Shown in pieces: positions 7,590 to 15,824 of a stretch of 64,000 nt of DNA (positions within the stretch are counted from its first letter, which is position 1; each line of letters starts with the position of its first letter). The position numbers were made by a program, and so were the translations under genes. Under the pieces are notes generated by a model that worked only from the letters and a program-made list of their open reading frames with translations, made no database searches and was not told where the DNA came from. This stretch comes from Streptomyces aurantiogriseus (GTDB lineage: Bacteria; Actinomycetota; Actinomycetes; Streptomycetales; Streptomycetaceae): the NCBI RefSeq assembly GCF_014649375.1, contig NZ_BMSX01000016.1, forward strand, positions 62,001 to 126,000, read 5' to 3'.

Positions 7590-8051
7590 CTAATTACTAT
7601 GCCCTGGACCCGGGTCCTCGCCCCGCGCGTCCACCAGCTCCACCGCATTGCCCTCCGGATCCGCCCAGAAGCTGATCCGCCGGCCCCGCACCCGAACGAC
7701 GACCGGATCCGACAGGGGCCGGGCACCCGCGGCCGCCAGCGCCGACACCACCGGCTCCACGTCGTCGAGATGAAAGGTGAGGTACGACAGCCCCAGCCGC
7801 CCGGTGAGCGAGACCACCGGGGGAGCCGACACCGGGGCCGACCGGGGACGGATCAGCTTGACGCACCCCCCGGACGGCACCTGCAGCCAGACGACCTCCA
7901 GCTCACCGCCCAGCCCGGCCGGGCCGCCGACGGACCCCGGGACGCACGAGCGGTGGACGGCGTGGCAACCGAGCACCTCGCAGTAGAAGCGCTCCATCAG
8001 CGCCAAGTCCCGTACCACCGCACCCGCCTCGAACGGCCGGGTCATGACCAT
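7590..8051 (-). CDS. VOC-family (glyoxalase/extradiol dioxygenase fold) protein
   Basis: 153 aa vicinal-oxygen-chelate domain: beta-alpha-beta-beta-beta repeats with VRDLALMERFYCEVLGC at the N-terminus and the typical end FWADPEGNAVELVD. Such proteins include lyases, isomerases, epimerases (for example methylmalonyl-CoA epimerase) and small ring-cleaving enzymes; which one this is cannot be read here. The open frame begins at GTG 8066, but the ATG at 8051 after a G-rich stretch starts closer to the domain. It is divergent from the first Rieske oxygenase gene and shares the island's orientation with the E1-E2 operon. Confidence 0.75.
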   Translation of the reverse strand: MVMTRPFEAGAVVRDLALMERFYCEVLGCHAVHRSCVPGSVGGPAGLGGELEVVWLQVPSGGCVKLIRPRSAPVSAPPVVSLTGRLGLSYLTFHLDDVEPVVSALAAAGARPLSDPVVVRVRGRRISFWADPEGNAVELVDARGEDPGPGHSN

Positions 8052-8199
8052 CGCACCCACCCCCACTGGACGCCGAGTGGCGACTTCGGCAGTTTCTATT
8101 GACAGACAACACTAAGTCCTGTTGCAGTTTCGGACACAGCCCAGCTGTCGCATCCGAAGCCCTTCACCGGCTCGCGGCTGGGGGGATTGTGAGGACATC
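8052..8199. promoter_or_regulatory. Divergent promoter region, VOC gene / Rieske oxygenase
   Basis: The 148-bp spacer carries a consensus-like TTGACA at 8099-8104 on the + strand, but the hexamer 17-18 nt downstream (TGCAGT around 8123) is a poor -10. The only sharp A/T-rich stretch in the gap is 8090-8116, which marks the most likely promoter. No inverted repeat of useful length was seen. Confidence 0.3.
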
Positions 8200-9474
8200 G
8201 TGGTCCAGACCAGTTCGCCGGAGATTCAGCAGACGGACGCCGGGCGCGAGCCGCCCTCGGCCCCCGAGTACTCCTCGTGGATCAGCCGGGACCGGTCCAC
8301 CGACGCCGCGTCCGTGACGATGCGCCGGGAGGCCGCCGAACTCGTCGAACGCGTGGTGGCGCACTACCGCGACAACACGACGCACGAGGCGGACGGCCAG
8401 TGGACGGAACCCGTCGCCCACTACCTCGACGCCGACCGCTGGCAGCGCGAGACGGACACGGTCCACCGCAGCGTCCCGCTGCCGCTCGCCATGTCCTGCG
8501 AGCTTCCGGGGCCGAACACCTACAAGGCCATCGACGTGCTCGGCACCCCGGTGCTGATCACCCGGGACCGCCAGGGCGCCGTCCACGCGATGATCAACGC
8601 CTGCCGGCACCGGGGAGCCAAGCTCCTCGAACCCGGCTGCGGGGTGTCGAAGCGGCTGACCTGCCCGTACCACTCCTGGTCGTACGACCTCGCCGGCGAG
8701 CTGCGGGGCGTGTACGCCGAGAAGACCTTCGGCGAGGTGCCGCGGGAGGGCCGCGGCCTGGTGAGGCTCCCGGCCGGGGAGCGCGCCGGCATCGTCTTCG
8801 TCTCCCTGGACCCGGCGGCCGAGCACGACCTGGACGCCTGGCTGGGCGACCTGCAGCCGCTGCTGGAGGGGCTGCGGCTGGCGGAGTGCCACCACTACTC
8901 CACCGGCGAGCTGACCAGCCCCAACTGGAAGGTCACCCTCGACGGGTATCTGGAGACGTACCACTTCGCCTCGCTGCACCCGAAGACGGTGTTCGAGACG
9001 AACCTCTCCAACATGATGGCCCACGACACCTGGGGCCCCCACCAGCGCATCGCACCGGCCCTGCGGCCCATCGCGCAGGCGGTCGAACTGCCCCCGGACC
9101 AGCGGGACCCCGGAGACTGCGTGGGTCCCATCTACTGGCTCTTCCCCGGCCTCGCGATCGCCGGCGGCTGGCGCCAGAAGATCGCCGTCTCCCTGGTGCT
9201 CCCCCGGACGGCGACCGAGTCGGTGACCCAGCAGATCATCCTGCTGCGGGAACCGGCGGTCACCGAGGAGGAGCGCCAGGCCGCCGACCGGTTCGGCGAG
9301 TGGTTCCACGAGGTGGTCCGCGACGAGGACTACGCGACCACCTACGGAGTCCAGCAGGGTCTCGCGGCCCTGAGCGGGACCGACTTCGTCTTCGGACGCA
9401 ACGAGCCCGGACTCCAGCACTTCCACCGCACCATCCACCAGTACCTGGACAGAGCCGCCGGCGCCGCCAGGTGA
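8200..9474 (+). CDS. Rieske non-heme iron oxygenase, alpha subunit (first)
   Basis: 424 aa. The N-terminal Rieske domain has C135-R-H137 and C155-P-Y-H158 binding the [2Fe-2S] cluster. The C-terminal catalytic domain shows bridging D248 and iron ligands H255 and H260 (DGYLETYHFASLH), with a later acidic ligand near RDEDYATTY. The frame is open to 8122, but GTG at 8200 after GAGGA is the more plausible start, as residues before it are unlike the family. It inserts oxygen using electrons from a reductase/ferredoxin; no beta subunit is present, so it is an alpha-only (alpha3-type) oxygenase. Likely partners are the reductase at 27387 and the ferredoxin at 13722. It is followed by an SDR 29 nt downstream. 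Substrate unknown. Confidence 0.9.
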   Translation: MVQTSSPEIQQTDAGREPPSAPEYSSWISRDRSTDAASVTMRREAAELVERVVAHYRDNTTHEADGQWTEPVAHYLDADRWQRETDTVHRSVPLPLAMSCELPGPNTYKAIDVLGTPVLITRDRQGAVHAMINACRHRGAKLLEPGCGVSKRLTCPYHSWSYDLAGELRGVYAEKTFGEVPREGRGLVRLPAGERAGIVFVSLDPAAEHDLDAWLGDLQPLLEGLRLAECHHYSTGELTSPNWKVTLDGYLETYHFASLHPKTVFETNLSNMMAHDTWGPHQRIAPALRPIAQAVELPPDQRDPGDCVGPIYWLFPGLAIAGGWRQKIAVSLVLPRTATESVTQQIILLREPAVTEEERQAADRFGEWFHEVVRDEDYATTYGVQQGLAALSGTDFVFGRNEPGLQHFHRTIHQYLDRAAGAAR

Positions 9475-9503
9475 CGAACCAACAACACTCGCGGGAGAAC
9501 ACC

Positions 9504-10295
9504 ATGGTGGCTACGGGCAGCCTCGACGGACGTGTCGCGGTGATCACGGGCAGCACGCGCAGCATCGGCCGCGCCATCGCCGAACAGTTCCTGGCTCACG
9601 GCGCCACGGTCGTCGTCAGCGGTCGTTCCGAGGTGAAGGGCAAGCAGGCCCTGGAGGAGATGGACGCCGGGGACCGGGCCGTCTTCCACCCCTGCGACGC
9701 CAACAGCCAGGAGGACATCGAGGGCCTGGCCGACTTCGCCGCCGAGCGCTTCGGCCGGCTCGACATCTGGGTCAACAACGTCGGCGGCACCTCGGGCTTC
9801 GCCCCGATCCACGAACTCAGCGACGAGGCCTGGCACGACGCGCTGAACCTGAACCTCAACGCCTACTTCTACGGCACGCGCCGGGCGATCCCGAAGATGC
9901 TGACGGGCGGCTGGGGCCGGATCATCAACATCTCCTCCGTCGAGGGCAAGCAGGCCAACAAGCCCGCGATCAGCCACTACATCACCAACAAGCACGCCAT
10001 CCACGGCCTGACCAAGGCGACCGCCTTCGAGTACGGCACCCAGGGCATCACCTGCAACGCCATCTGCCCCGGCGCCGTCGACACCGACCTCATGCGGGCC
10101 GCGGGACCGGCCGCGGCGGAGGCCGAGGGCATCTCGTACGAGGAGTGGCTGGGCCGCTTCGCCGAGCACGCCGCCACCAAGAAGATCACCACCGTGGAGC
10201 AGGTCGCGGCTGTCGCCTCGCTGCTGGCGAGCGAGGCGGGCGCGGGCATCACGGGCACGCTGATCAGCGTCGACGGCGGAACGGCACAGTGGTAG
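9504..10295 (+). CDS. Short-chain dehydrogenase/reductase (SDR)
   Basis: 263 aa classical SDR starting at ATG 9504, preceded by GGGAG with 8 nt spacing; the longer open frame upstream is the out-of-frame shadow of the Rieske gene. It has the cofactor site TGSTRSIGRA (the third glycine of TGxxxGxG replaced by serine), NNVGG, catalytic serine in ISSVEG, and YITNK as YxxxK. The C-terminal region ITGTLISVDGGTAQW is typical. It probably oxidises the hydroxylated product of the neighbouring Rieske oxygenase. The serine in the dinucleotide motif is seen in some SDR subfamilies and need not inactivate the enzyme. Confidence 0.9.
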   Translation: MVATGSLDGRVAVITGSTRSIGRAIAEQFLAHGATVVVSGRSEVKGKQALEEMDAGDRAVFHPCDANSQEDIEGLADFAAERFGRLDIWVNNVGGTSGFAPIHELSDEAWHDALNLNLNAYFYGTRRAIPKMLTGGWGRIINISSVEGKQANKPAISHYITNKHAIHGLTKATAFEYGTQGITCNAICPGAVDTDLMRAAGPAAAEAEGISYEEWLGRFAEHAATKKITTVEQVAAVASLLASEAGAGITGTLISVDGGTAQW

Positions 10296-10327
10296 GCACC
10301 GGGACGGACGGCGGGAGACCTCGGGCG

Positions 10328-12064
10328 ATGAAGAGCTGGATCACGGACTGGCAGCGCAGTGAGCGCCTGCCGCACTACACCCGGGCCAACGCGGGCGAGA
10401 CCCTGCCGGAGCCCGCGAGCCCTCTGGGCTGGACCCTGGTCTGGGGGCGCGGTCTGCAGGGCTGGCGCCGCGGTTTCGTCGGGTTCGGCATCTACCGCGA
10501 GGAGGAGGTGGCCGGTCCCCGCCCGCCGTTCGTCGGGATGTTCGGCGGCCATTTCTACCTCAATCTGTCCCACATGCGGCTGTTCGGCATCCGGATGGGC
10601 CAGACGGCGGACCAGATCGACGCGGCCTTCGTCGGCCGGCGCTCCGACACCCCGGTGTACGTGGCCCACCCGGACGACCAGGACGAGGAGCTGACGGCCA
10701 AGGCGGGCGGGACGCTTCAGCGGATGCTCGGGCAGACCACCTTTCCCGAGGCCGACGCCGACCGGGAGCGGCTGCGCGGTGTGCGCCGGGCGCGCCCCGA
10801 TCTGACGCGGTTGTCCGAGGCCGAACTGGTCGCGCACGCCCGCTCGTTGCTGGACGACGTGGAGACGACCTTCCAGCGGCACGTCGAGTCCTCGCTGCCC
10901 GCGTCCGTCGGACCGGCGATCCTCGGTCCGCTGTGCGCGAGCGTGGACCGCCCCGGCGCCCTGCTCGACCTCATCGGCGGTCTCGGCGACGTCGACTCGG
11001 CCTCCCCCTCGACCGGGCTGTGGACGCTGTCCCGCCAGGTGGCGGCCTCGGCCGAGCTGACCGCCCTGTTCGACCAGGGGCCGGCCGCGGTGGAGCGGGC
11101 GCTCGACGGGGCGAGCGGGGACGTGAAGGCGTTCCGCGACTCCTTCGAGGAGTTCCTCGCGGAGTCCGGGGACCGCGGGCCCAACGAGTGGGACATCCAC
11201 GCGCTGTCCTGGGAGGCGGCACCGGTCCAGGCGCTGGCCCTCGTCGACCGCATCCGGCACAGCTCCGACGACGACTCCCCGGCCGCCCGCCGACAGCGGC
11301 TGACCGAGCGGCGCGAGCGGACCGCTCAGGAGATCCGGGCCGTGCTGCCCGAGGACGCGCAGCCGATGTTCGACGCCGGTATGCACGCCGCCCAGGTGTG
11401 GATCCCGGCCCGCGAGCGCACCAAGGCGAACTGTGTGACCGTCGTCAACGAGATCCGGATGGCGGTGCGCGAGCTCGGCCGCCGCGGGGTCGAGGCGGGC
11501 CGCTTGGCCCGGCCCGAGGACGTGATGATGCTGCTGGACACCGAACTCGACGACTATGTCGCCGACCCGGAGCCCTTCGCCCCCGTCATCGCGCGGCGGC
11601 TCGAGGAGTACGCCGGTCTGCACGAGCTGGAACCGCCGTTCTTCATCGCGGACGACACACGGACCGAGATCGACACCTGGCCGCGCCGCGTCGAGGAGCG
11701 GACCGAGGCGGCGGTCGAGGGCGATGTGCTCAGCGGGGTGGGCGGCAGTCGCGGCACGTACACCGGACGGGTGCGCGTCGTCACCGACCCGGCCTCGTGC
11801 GAGGCGCTGGAGCCGGGCGAGGTGCTGGTCGCGCCCATCACGGACGCGGCCTGGACCCCGCTGTTCCTGGTCGCCGGAGCGGCCGTGGTGGACGTGGGCG
11901 CGCTCAACAGCCACGCCGTCGTGGTCTGCCGGGAGCTGGGCATCCCCGCCGTCATCTCCGTCGAGGGCGGAACACGGCGGCTGCGGGACGGCATGGTGGT
12001 CACGGTGGACGGCGACAAGGGCACGGTCACCGTGGACGGCGTCCCGGCGGCCGTCGGCATCTGA
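10328..12064 (+). CDS. PEP-utilising swivel-domain protein lacking an ATP-grasp domain
   Basis: 578 aa starting at ATG 10328, 32 nt after the SDR. The last ~90 residues form the swivelling phosphohistidine domain of PEP synthase, PPDK and rifampin phosphotransferase: GALNSHAVVVCRELGIPAV contains the phospho-acceptor histidine in the SHxxxxxRE context. The N-terminal ~400 residues are largely helical, beginning with TRANAGETLPEPASPLGW, which resembles the substrate-binding part of rifampin-phosphotransferase-like proteins. No ATP-grasp nucleotide-binding domain is present, and none is encoded elsewhere in the window. Phenylphosphate synthase of anaerobic phenol degraders is similarly split into a His-domain subunit and an ATP-binding subunit. 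It may be a phosphotransferase that needs a partner, or a repurposed binding protein. Catabolic neighbours imply a role in substrate processing. Confidence 0.75.
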   Translation: MKSWITDWQRSERLPHYTRANAGETLPEPASPLGWTLVWGRGLQGWRRGFVGFGIYREEEVAGPRPPFVGMFGGHFYLNLSHMRLFGIRMGQTADQIDAAFVGRRSDTPVYVAHPDDQDEELTAKAGGTLQRMLGQTTFPEADADRERLRGVRRARPDLTRLSEAELVAHARSLLDDVETTFQRHVESSLPASVGPAILGPLCASVDRPGALLDLIGGLGDVDSASPSTGLWTLSRQVAASAELTALFDQGPAAVERALDGASGDVKAFRDSFEEFLAESGDRGPNEWDIHALSWEAAPVQALALVDRIRHSSDDDSPAARRQRLTERRERTAQEIRAVLPEDAQPMFDAGMHAAQVWIPARERTKANCVTVVNEIRMAVRELGRRGVEAGRLARPEDVMMLLDTELDDYVADPEPFAPVIARRLEEYAGLHELEPPFFIADDTRTEIDTWPRRVEERTEAAVEGDVLSGVGGSRGTYTGRVRVVTDPASCEALEPGEVLVAPITDAAWTPLFLVAGAAVVDVGALNSHAVVVCRELGIPAVISVEGGTRRLRDGMVVTVDGDKGTVTVDGVPAAVGI

Positions 12065-12068
12065 AACA

Positions 12069-12110
12069 CCGCGGGCCCGTCGCACCCCTGCCCACGCGAC
12101 GGGCCCGCGG
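12069..12110 (+). terminator. Hairpin after the PEP-domain gene (terminator or attenuator)
   Basis: A perfect 15-bp inverted repeat, CCGCGGGCCCGTCGC (12069-12083) and its complement (12096-12110), has a 12-nt loop and sits 5 nt after the stop codon. No U-tract follows, as is common in Streptomyces. The next gene on the same strand starts 22 nt later, so it may only partly block transcription. Confidence 0.75.
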
Positions 12111-12132
12111 GCATGACCGCGAAGGGATCACC

Positions 12133-12447
12133 ATGGCAGAGCAGGTCATCGTCTCCGGCTGGATGGACTACGAGCCCGGCGACCGCGACACGATGCTGGG
12201 CCACCTCGTCGAGCTGGGCCTCCGTACGCGTACGGAGGAGCCTGGCTGCCTGGACTACGCGATGACGGCGGACCCAGCCGACGAGCGGCGCATCCGGGTG
12301 TATGAGCGGTGGGCCTCCCAGGAAGCCCTCGACGAGCACTTCGGCACCCCGCACATCAAGGACTTCCGGGCGGCCTCGGCCGGGCTGACGCGGGTCGGGG
12401 TCTCCCTGGAGGCCCACACGGTCGCCGTGTCCCGCTCCATGCGCTGA
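12133..12447 (+). CDS. Antibiotic-biosynthesis-monooxygenase (ABM) fold protein
   Basis: 104 aa dimeric alpha/beta-barrel type domain starting at ATG 12133, with the family pattern LxxRTxxEPGCLDYxM and RIRVYERWASQEALDEHF. ABM/YgiN-like proteins include quinol monooxygenases, heme-degrading enzymes and small accessory proteins; the name does not imply antibiotic synthesis. It lies after a strong hairpin behind the PEP-domain gene and is convergent with the MDR reductase gene. It could oxidise a phenolic or quinol intermediate of the pathway without cofactor, but this is only inferred from family and location. Confidence 0.75.
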   Translation: MAEQVIVSGWMDYEPGDRDTMLGHLVELGLRTRTEEPGCLDYAMTADPADERRIRVYERWASQEALDEHFGTPHIKDFRAASAGLTRVGVSLEAHTVAVSRSMR

Positions 12448-12463
12448 GGTCGCGCGCCCCGGT

Positions 12464-13495
12464 TCAGCCGGGGTCGCTCAGCCGGACCAGCATCTTGCCC
12501 ACGTTGCCGCCGCCCAGCAGGGACAGCAGCGCCCCAGCGGCGTTGTCCAGGCCGTCCACGACCGTCTCACGCGCGGTGATCCGGCCTTCACCCAGCCAGC
12601 CGGCGACCCGCCGCTCGAACTCCGGGCGCAGGTCCTCGTGGTCGCGGACGATGAAGCCGCGCAGGGTCAGCCGCTTGAGGACCGCCTGGATCAGCTGGTT
12701 GATGTCGGCGGACCGCCGCTCCCCGCCGAACTGCGACATCATGCCGCACAGGGCGACCCGGCCGCCGGTCCGCAACGCGTGCAGGGCGGCGGCCAGTTGC
12801 TCACCGCCGACGTTGTCGAAGTACACGTCCAGGCCGTCGGGCGCCAGCCGGGCCAGCGCCTCGCGCACCGGCTCGGCGCGATAGTCCGCGGCTGCGTCGT
12901 AGCCGAACTCCTTCACCAGCAGGGCGCACTTGTCCGGCCCTCCGGCGGTCCCCACGACACGCTCGGCGCCCAGCAGGCGCGCGAACTGTCCGGCGGCTGT
13001 TCCCACGGCGCCGGCGGCCGCCGACACGAAGACCGTGTCGCCGGGGCGCAGCTCGGCGATCCTGGTCAGACCGACGTAGGCGGTGAAACCGGTCTGGCCG
13101 AGGAGCCCCAACCAGGTGGACAGGGGGGCCGATCGGGGGTCGATACGCCCCGCGCCGTCGGTGTCGGCCGCGTCCAGCACGGCCCACTCCCGCCAGCCGA
13201 GTTGATGGCGTACGTACGTGCCCGGTGGCATGGAGGCACAGCGGCTCTCCTTCACGACACCCAGTGCGCGGCCGTCGAGGGGCGAGCCGGGAGTGAAGTT
13301 GTGCGTGTAGTGCTTCTCGGTGCTCTCCAGCCGTCCGCGCATGGAGGGGTCGACGCTCATGTAGAGGTTGCGGACGAGCAACTGCCCCTCGCCGAGGGGC
13401 GGCAGGGGGCGTTCCTCGACGGCGAAGTCGGCGGGGACCGGTTCTCCGTCGGGCCTGCGCACCAGACAGACCACCCGGGTGGTACGGGGCGCCAC
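12464..13495 (-). CDS. NADP-dependent MDR oxidoreductase (zinc-independent, LTB4DH/CurA-like)
   Basis: 343 aa medium-chain dehydrogenase/reductase without catalytic or structural zinc cysteines. It has the YMSVDPSMRGRL substrate-loop motif of the leukotriene B4 dehydrogenase/NADPH enone reductase group and a Rossmann fold with AAAGAVGTAAGQFARLLG. Such enzymes reduce alpha,beta-unsaturated ketones or aldehydes with NADPH. The start is GTG 13495 with GGAGG 9 nt upstream. It is the last gene of a leftward operon: Rieske oxygenase, ferredoxin, 71-aa protein, this reductase, all packed within a few nucleotides of each other. Confidence 0.88.
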   Translation of the reverse strand: MAPRTTRVVCLVRRPDGEPVPADFAVEERPLPPLGEGQLLVRNLYMSVDPSMRGRLESTEKHYTHNFTPGSPLDGRALGVVKESRCASMPPGTYVRHQLGWREWAVLDAADTDGAGRIDPRSAPLSTWLGLLGQTGFTAYVGLTRIAELRPGDTVFVSAAAGAVGTAAGQFARLLGAERVVGTAGGPDKCALLVKEFGYDAAADYRAEPVREALARLAPDGLDVYFDNVGGEQLAAALHALRTGGRVALCGMMSQFGGERRSADINQLIQAVLKRLTLRGFIVRDHEDLRPEFERRVAGWLGEGRITARETVVDGLDNAAGALLSLLGGGNVGKMLVRLSDPG

Positions 13496-13499
13496 CGGG

Positions 13500-13715
13500 T
13501 CACTCCTCCGGCTGACGGGCGGTGCGCCGCCGGGCGAGGCGGCCGACCCAGCCGGCCATCTGGAGGTCCGCGTGGCGCAGTTCGCCCGACTGCCATCGGG
13601 CCTGGAAGTCGAAGATGCCCCGCGCCCCGGTCTTCGGGTCGGTCACCTCGACCAGACCGTCCTCGGTGAGCCGGTACACATGCCCGGTCAGCGGGTGGAT
13701 CACTTGCTTGGGCAT
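13500..13715 (-). CDS. Small conserved-looking protein in the Rieske-ferredoxin operon
   Basis: 71 aa, start ATG 13715 with AGGAG 9 nt upstream, stop 4 nt before the MDR gene. The sequence begins with HPLTGHVYRLTEDGLVEVTD, then GIFDFQARWQSGELRHADLQMAGW, and ends in a basic tail. It has no cysteines, transmembrane segment or recognised catalytic motif. Its tight position between ferredoxin and reductase genes suggests an accessory role with the Rieske system. I do not recognise a named family. Confidence 0.7.
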   Translation of the reverse strand: MPKQVIHPLTGHVYRLTEDGLVEVTDPKTGARGIFDFQARWQSGELRHADLQMAGWVGRLARRRTARQPEE

Positions 13716-13721
13716 GGGCCC

Positions 13722-14054
13722 TCACTCCTGCACTCGGCGGCGCACGCCGCGCTTGGTCACGGTCACCGGGCCCTCGACCCGGAGTCGGCAGGCGAGCCGG
13801 GTCAGGCCGTCCACCGGCCTGCGCAGGGCCTCGATGCCCTCGCGTTCCAGCGGGTCCATGGGGGAACAGTTCTCGGCACCCTCCTCGACCTGGACGAAGC
13901 AGGTGCGGCAGGTGCCCTTGCCGCCGCAGACGGTCGGCCAGCGATAGCCGAGCCGCCCGGCGGCACCGAACAGGTCCTCGCCGTCGCGGACGTCGATCTC
14001 CGCGCCGGAGGGCCTGACCGCCACCCGGTGGGTCACGGTCACCGGTTCATCCAC
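13722..14054 (-). CDS. Plant-type [2Fe-2S] ferredoxin
   Basis: 110 aa with the cluster ligands C43, C49, C52 and C89 (CX5CX2CX36C), preceded by a beta-grasp N-terminus (ITVRDGEDLFGAA-like). The spacing fits adrenodoxin/thiolase-associated ferredoxins more than the CX4C chloroplast type. The start codon is GTG 14054, overlapping the end of the upstream Rieske gene by 16 nt, so translation is coupled. It is the natural electron donor to the Rieske oxygenase encoded directly upstream, taking electrons from a flavoprotein such as the reductase at 27387 or a housekeeping ferredoxin reductase. A GTG at 14042 is an alternative start. Confidence 0.9.
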   Translation of the reverse strand: MDEPVTVTHRVAVRPSGAEIDVRDGEDLFGAAGRLGYRWPTVCGGKGTCRTCFVQVEEGAENCSPMDPLEREGIEALRRPVDGLTRLACRLRVEGPVTVTKRGVRRRVQE

Positions 14055-15445
14055 CGGTCGAGCGTCTGGTTGAAGTGACGGATGCGGCTCTCCTGGTAGT
14101 TGGCCAGGGTGATGCCCGGCTTGCGCATCGTCTTCAGCCCCTGCTGGACATAGGGCAGGTTCTCGCAGTCCTGGTCGAAGACCGGTCCGAGCACGCCGAG
14201 TTCGGGGATGTCCGCGAAGAGCATGTCGTCCGGCACCCAGCGGATCTTCGCGGGAGGCGGCATCTCGCCGGGCTTCTTGGGGGCGGACATGAAGATGATC
14301 TCGGCGGTGCAGGAGTCGGGGTCGAGGCCGTGGGGCCGGAAGCGGTAGATGATGTTGGACTTTGCGCCGCCCCAGGGGTTGAAGTTGGGGAAGAGCAAGT
14401 AGTTGATGGCGTCCAGCAGTTCGGTGTCCGGGGTCTGCGAGAAGTCCAGGTGCGAGGTGGCCGCCAGCTGCGCGCGCATGCGTTCGGCGAGGACCTGGCG
14501 GGCGGTGCCGCCGGGTGGGATGGCGGGCAGTTCGTCCCCCTCCTGCCTCACCAGGTCACGGCCCTGGGCGGCCGAGTAGAACGCGCGCGAGTCGTAGAAG
14601 GTCTCCAGGACGTCCTCCTCCGTGACGGAGTCCGCCACATGGGGGCTGGGGGCGCCCTGGATGTTGATCATGCGGTTCCAGTTCGGCTGGTCCGCCATGA
14701 CGTCGTACTGGGAGTTGGCGTCGGCGAGCCACGGCAGCATCTGCGGGTGGGTGGCGATCACATGGAAGGACTCGATGAACGCGTCCTGCGCGATCTTCCA
14801 GTTGCAGGGCAGCACCTTGGCGATGTGCAGCGACTTGTAGCGGTTCTCCAGCGGCCAGATGTAGTAGTCGTCGAAGCTGCCGCGGTAGCTGTCGAAGGAC
14901 TCGGCGTACGGGTCCATGGAGACGAAGACGAAGCCCCGCCAGGTGGCCACCCTGGCTTCGGGCAGCGCGAACTTCTCCGGGGTGACATGGGGGAAGTCCC
15001 AGGCGCACGGCGGGGTCTGCAGGGTGCCGTCGAGGTTCCAGGCGAAGCCGTGGAACGGGCAGCGGAACTCGCCGACGTTGCCGCCGCTGGTGCGCAGTTT
15101 GCGTCCGCGGTGCAGGCACGCGTTGACGAAGGCGCGGATCTCGTCCGGGGCCGTCCGCACGATGATCAGTGAGTCGACGCCGATCTCGTAGATCTCGTGG
15201 TCGCCGACCTCCGGGATCTCGCTCTCCAGACAGGCGAACTGCCACACGCGGCGCCAGACCTGTTCCATCTCGCGCTCGGCCCACTCACGGGAGGTGAAGC
15301 GTGCGGTGTCGATGTCCTCGCTGCCGAGGTAGTCGTTCCTCTCGAACCTCAGGGCAGGGGGCACGGGGCGGCTGTCCCGGTCGAGGTAGTCCTGGACGCT
15401 GGGCCCGGGGCAGCGTGCCGTGCCCGACTCCGACGTTTCGTCCAT
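14039..15445 (-). CDS. Rieske non-heme iron oxygenase, alpha subunit (second)
   Basis: 468 aa. Rieske ligands are C110, H112, C129 and H132 (ACLHRG, CPFHGF); the mononuclear iron site has bridging D221 with H228 and H233 (AQDAFIESFHVIATH). The frame is open to 15532, but ATG 15445 has GGAGG 7 nt upstream, and the extra 29 residues look non-coding. It differs clearly from the first Rieske protein in length and motif surroundings, so the two likely act on different intermediates. It heads the leftward operon with ferredoxin, a small protein and the MDR reductase. No beta subunit is encoded nearby. Substrate unknown. Confidence 0.92.
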   Translation of the reverse strand: MDETSESGTARCPGPSVQDYLDRDSRPVPPALRFERNDYLGSEDIDTARFTSREWAEREMEQVWRRVWQFACLESEIPEVGDHEIYEIGVDSLIIVRTAPDEIRAFVNACLHRGRKLRTSGGNVGEFRCPFHGFAWNLDGTLQTPPCAWDFPHVTPEKFALPEARVATWRGFVFVSMDPYAESFDSYRGSFDDYYIWPLENRYKSLHIAKVLPCNWKIAQDAFIESFHVIATHPQMLPWLADANSQYDVMADQPNWNRMINIQGAPSPHVADSVTEEDVLETFYDSRAFYSAAQGRDLVRQEGDELPAIPPGGTARQVLAERMRAQLAATSHLDFSQTPDTELLDAINYLLFPNFNPWGGAKSNIIYRFRPHGLDPDSCTAEIIFMSAPKKPGEMPPPAKIRWVPDDMLFADIPELGVLGPVFDQDCENLPYVQQGLKTMRKPGITLANYQESRIRHFNQTLDRWMNR

Positions 15446-15824
15446 CTTCACTCCTCCGGCAGAAACTTTAGAGCGAGTGTAGTTACCGGCGGCAGGCAGG
15501 AGCAACACTCGCGACGCCAGACAGGACCGCATTGCCCGAGGTCACCAGGAACAAGCACGCGTGGCCTTGAATTTGTTGGAGCTTCCCCCTCCCCAAGCCT
15601 GCCGGAGCGTGTCACACTCCGACGCACTTGAGGCTGTAGTGCCTCAAAAGTTTCTCGCCCCGGGGCGGAGTCCGACCGTTCCGGCCACAGCGCCGCGCGA
15701 TCACCGATCGGCCCGGCGGCGCGTGCCGTACCCCACGACGGCGATGGACGCATCCCTCGATCCCAGAGGTGCCGCCCGGCCCGGTCGGCACCGGATCCGC
15801 TTCACTGCACGGGAGTACTCGACG
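15446..15824. promoter_or_regulatory. Divergent promoter region, Rieske operon / sugar-type ABC operon
   Basis: A 379-bp non-coding gap. Close to the Rieske start lies GTTAC (15482-15486) separated by 15 bp from GCAAC (15502-15506), the same geometry as the GTTAC-N15-GTAAC pair at 23776-23800. The A/T-richer part (15460-15480) probably holds the leftward promoter. The rest (15560-15800) reads through in one frame but has no coding character that I recognise. Confidence 0.4.

Noticed and set aside
10328..12064. Rifampin phosphotransferase (antibiotic resistance)
   Set aside because: The swivel and substrate-like regions fit, but the ATP-grasp domain required for that activity is missing and the neighbours are catabolic.
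12133..12447. Antibiotic biosynthesis role for the ABM-fold gene, and a biosynthetic gene cluster in general
   Set aside because: The fold name is historical; no PKS, NRPS, terpene synthase, RiPP or resistance set is present in the window.
15561..15824. N-terminal extension of the substrate-binding protein
   Set aside because: A lipoprotein signal with a ribosome site starts at 15825; the upstream part has no coding character.
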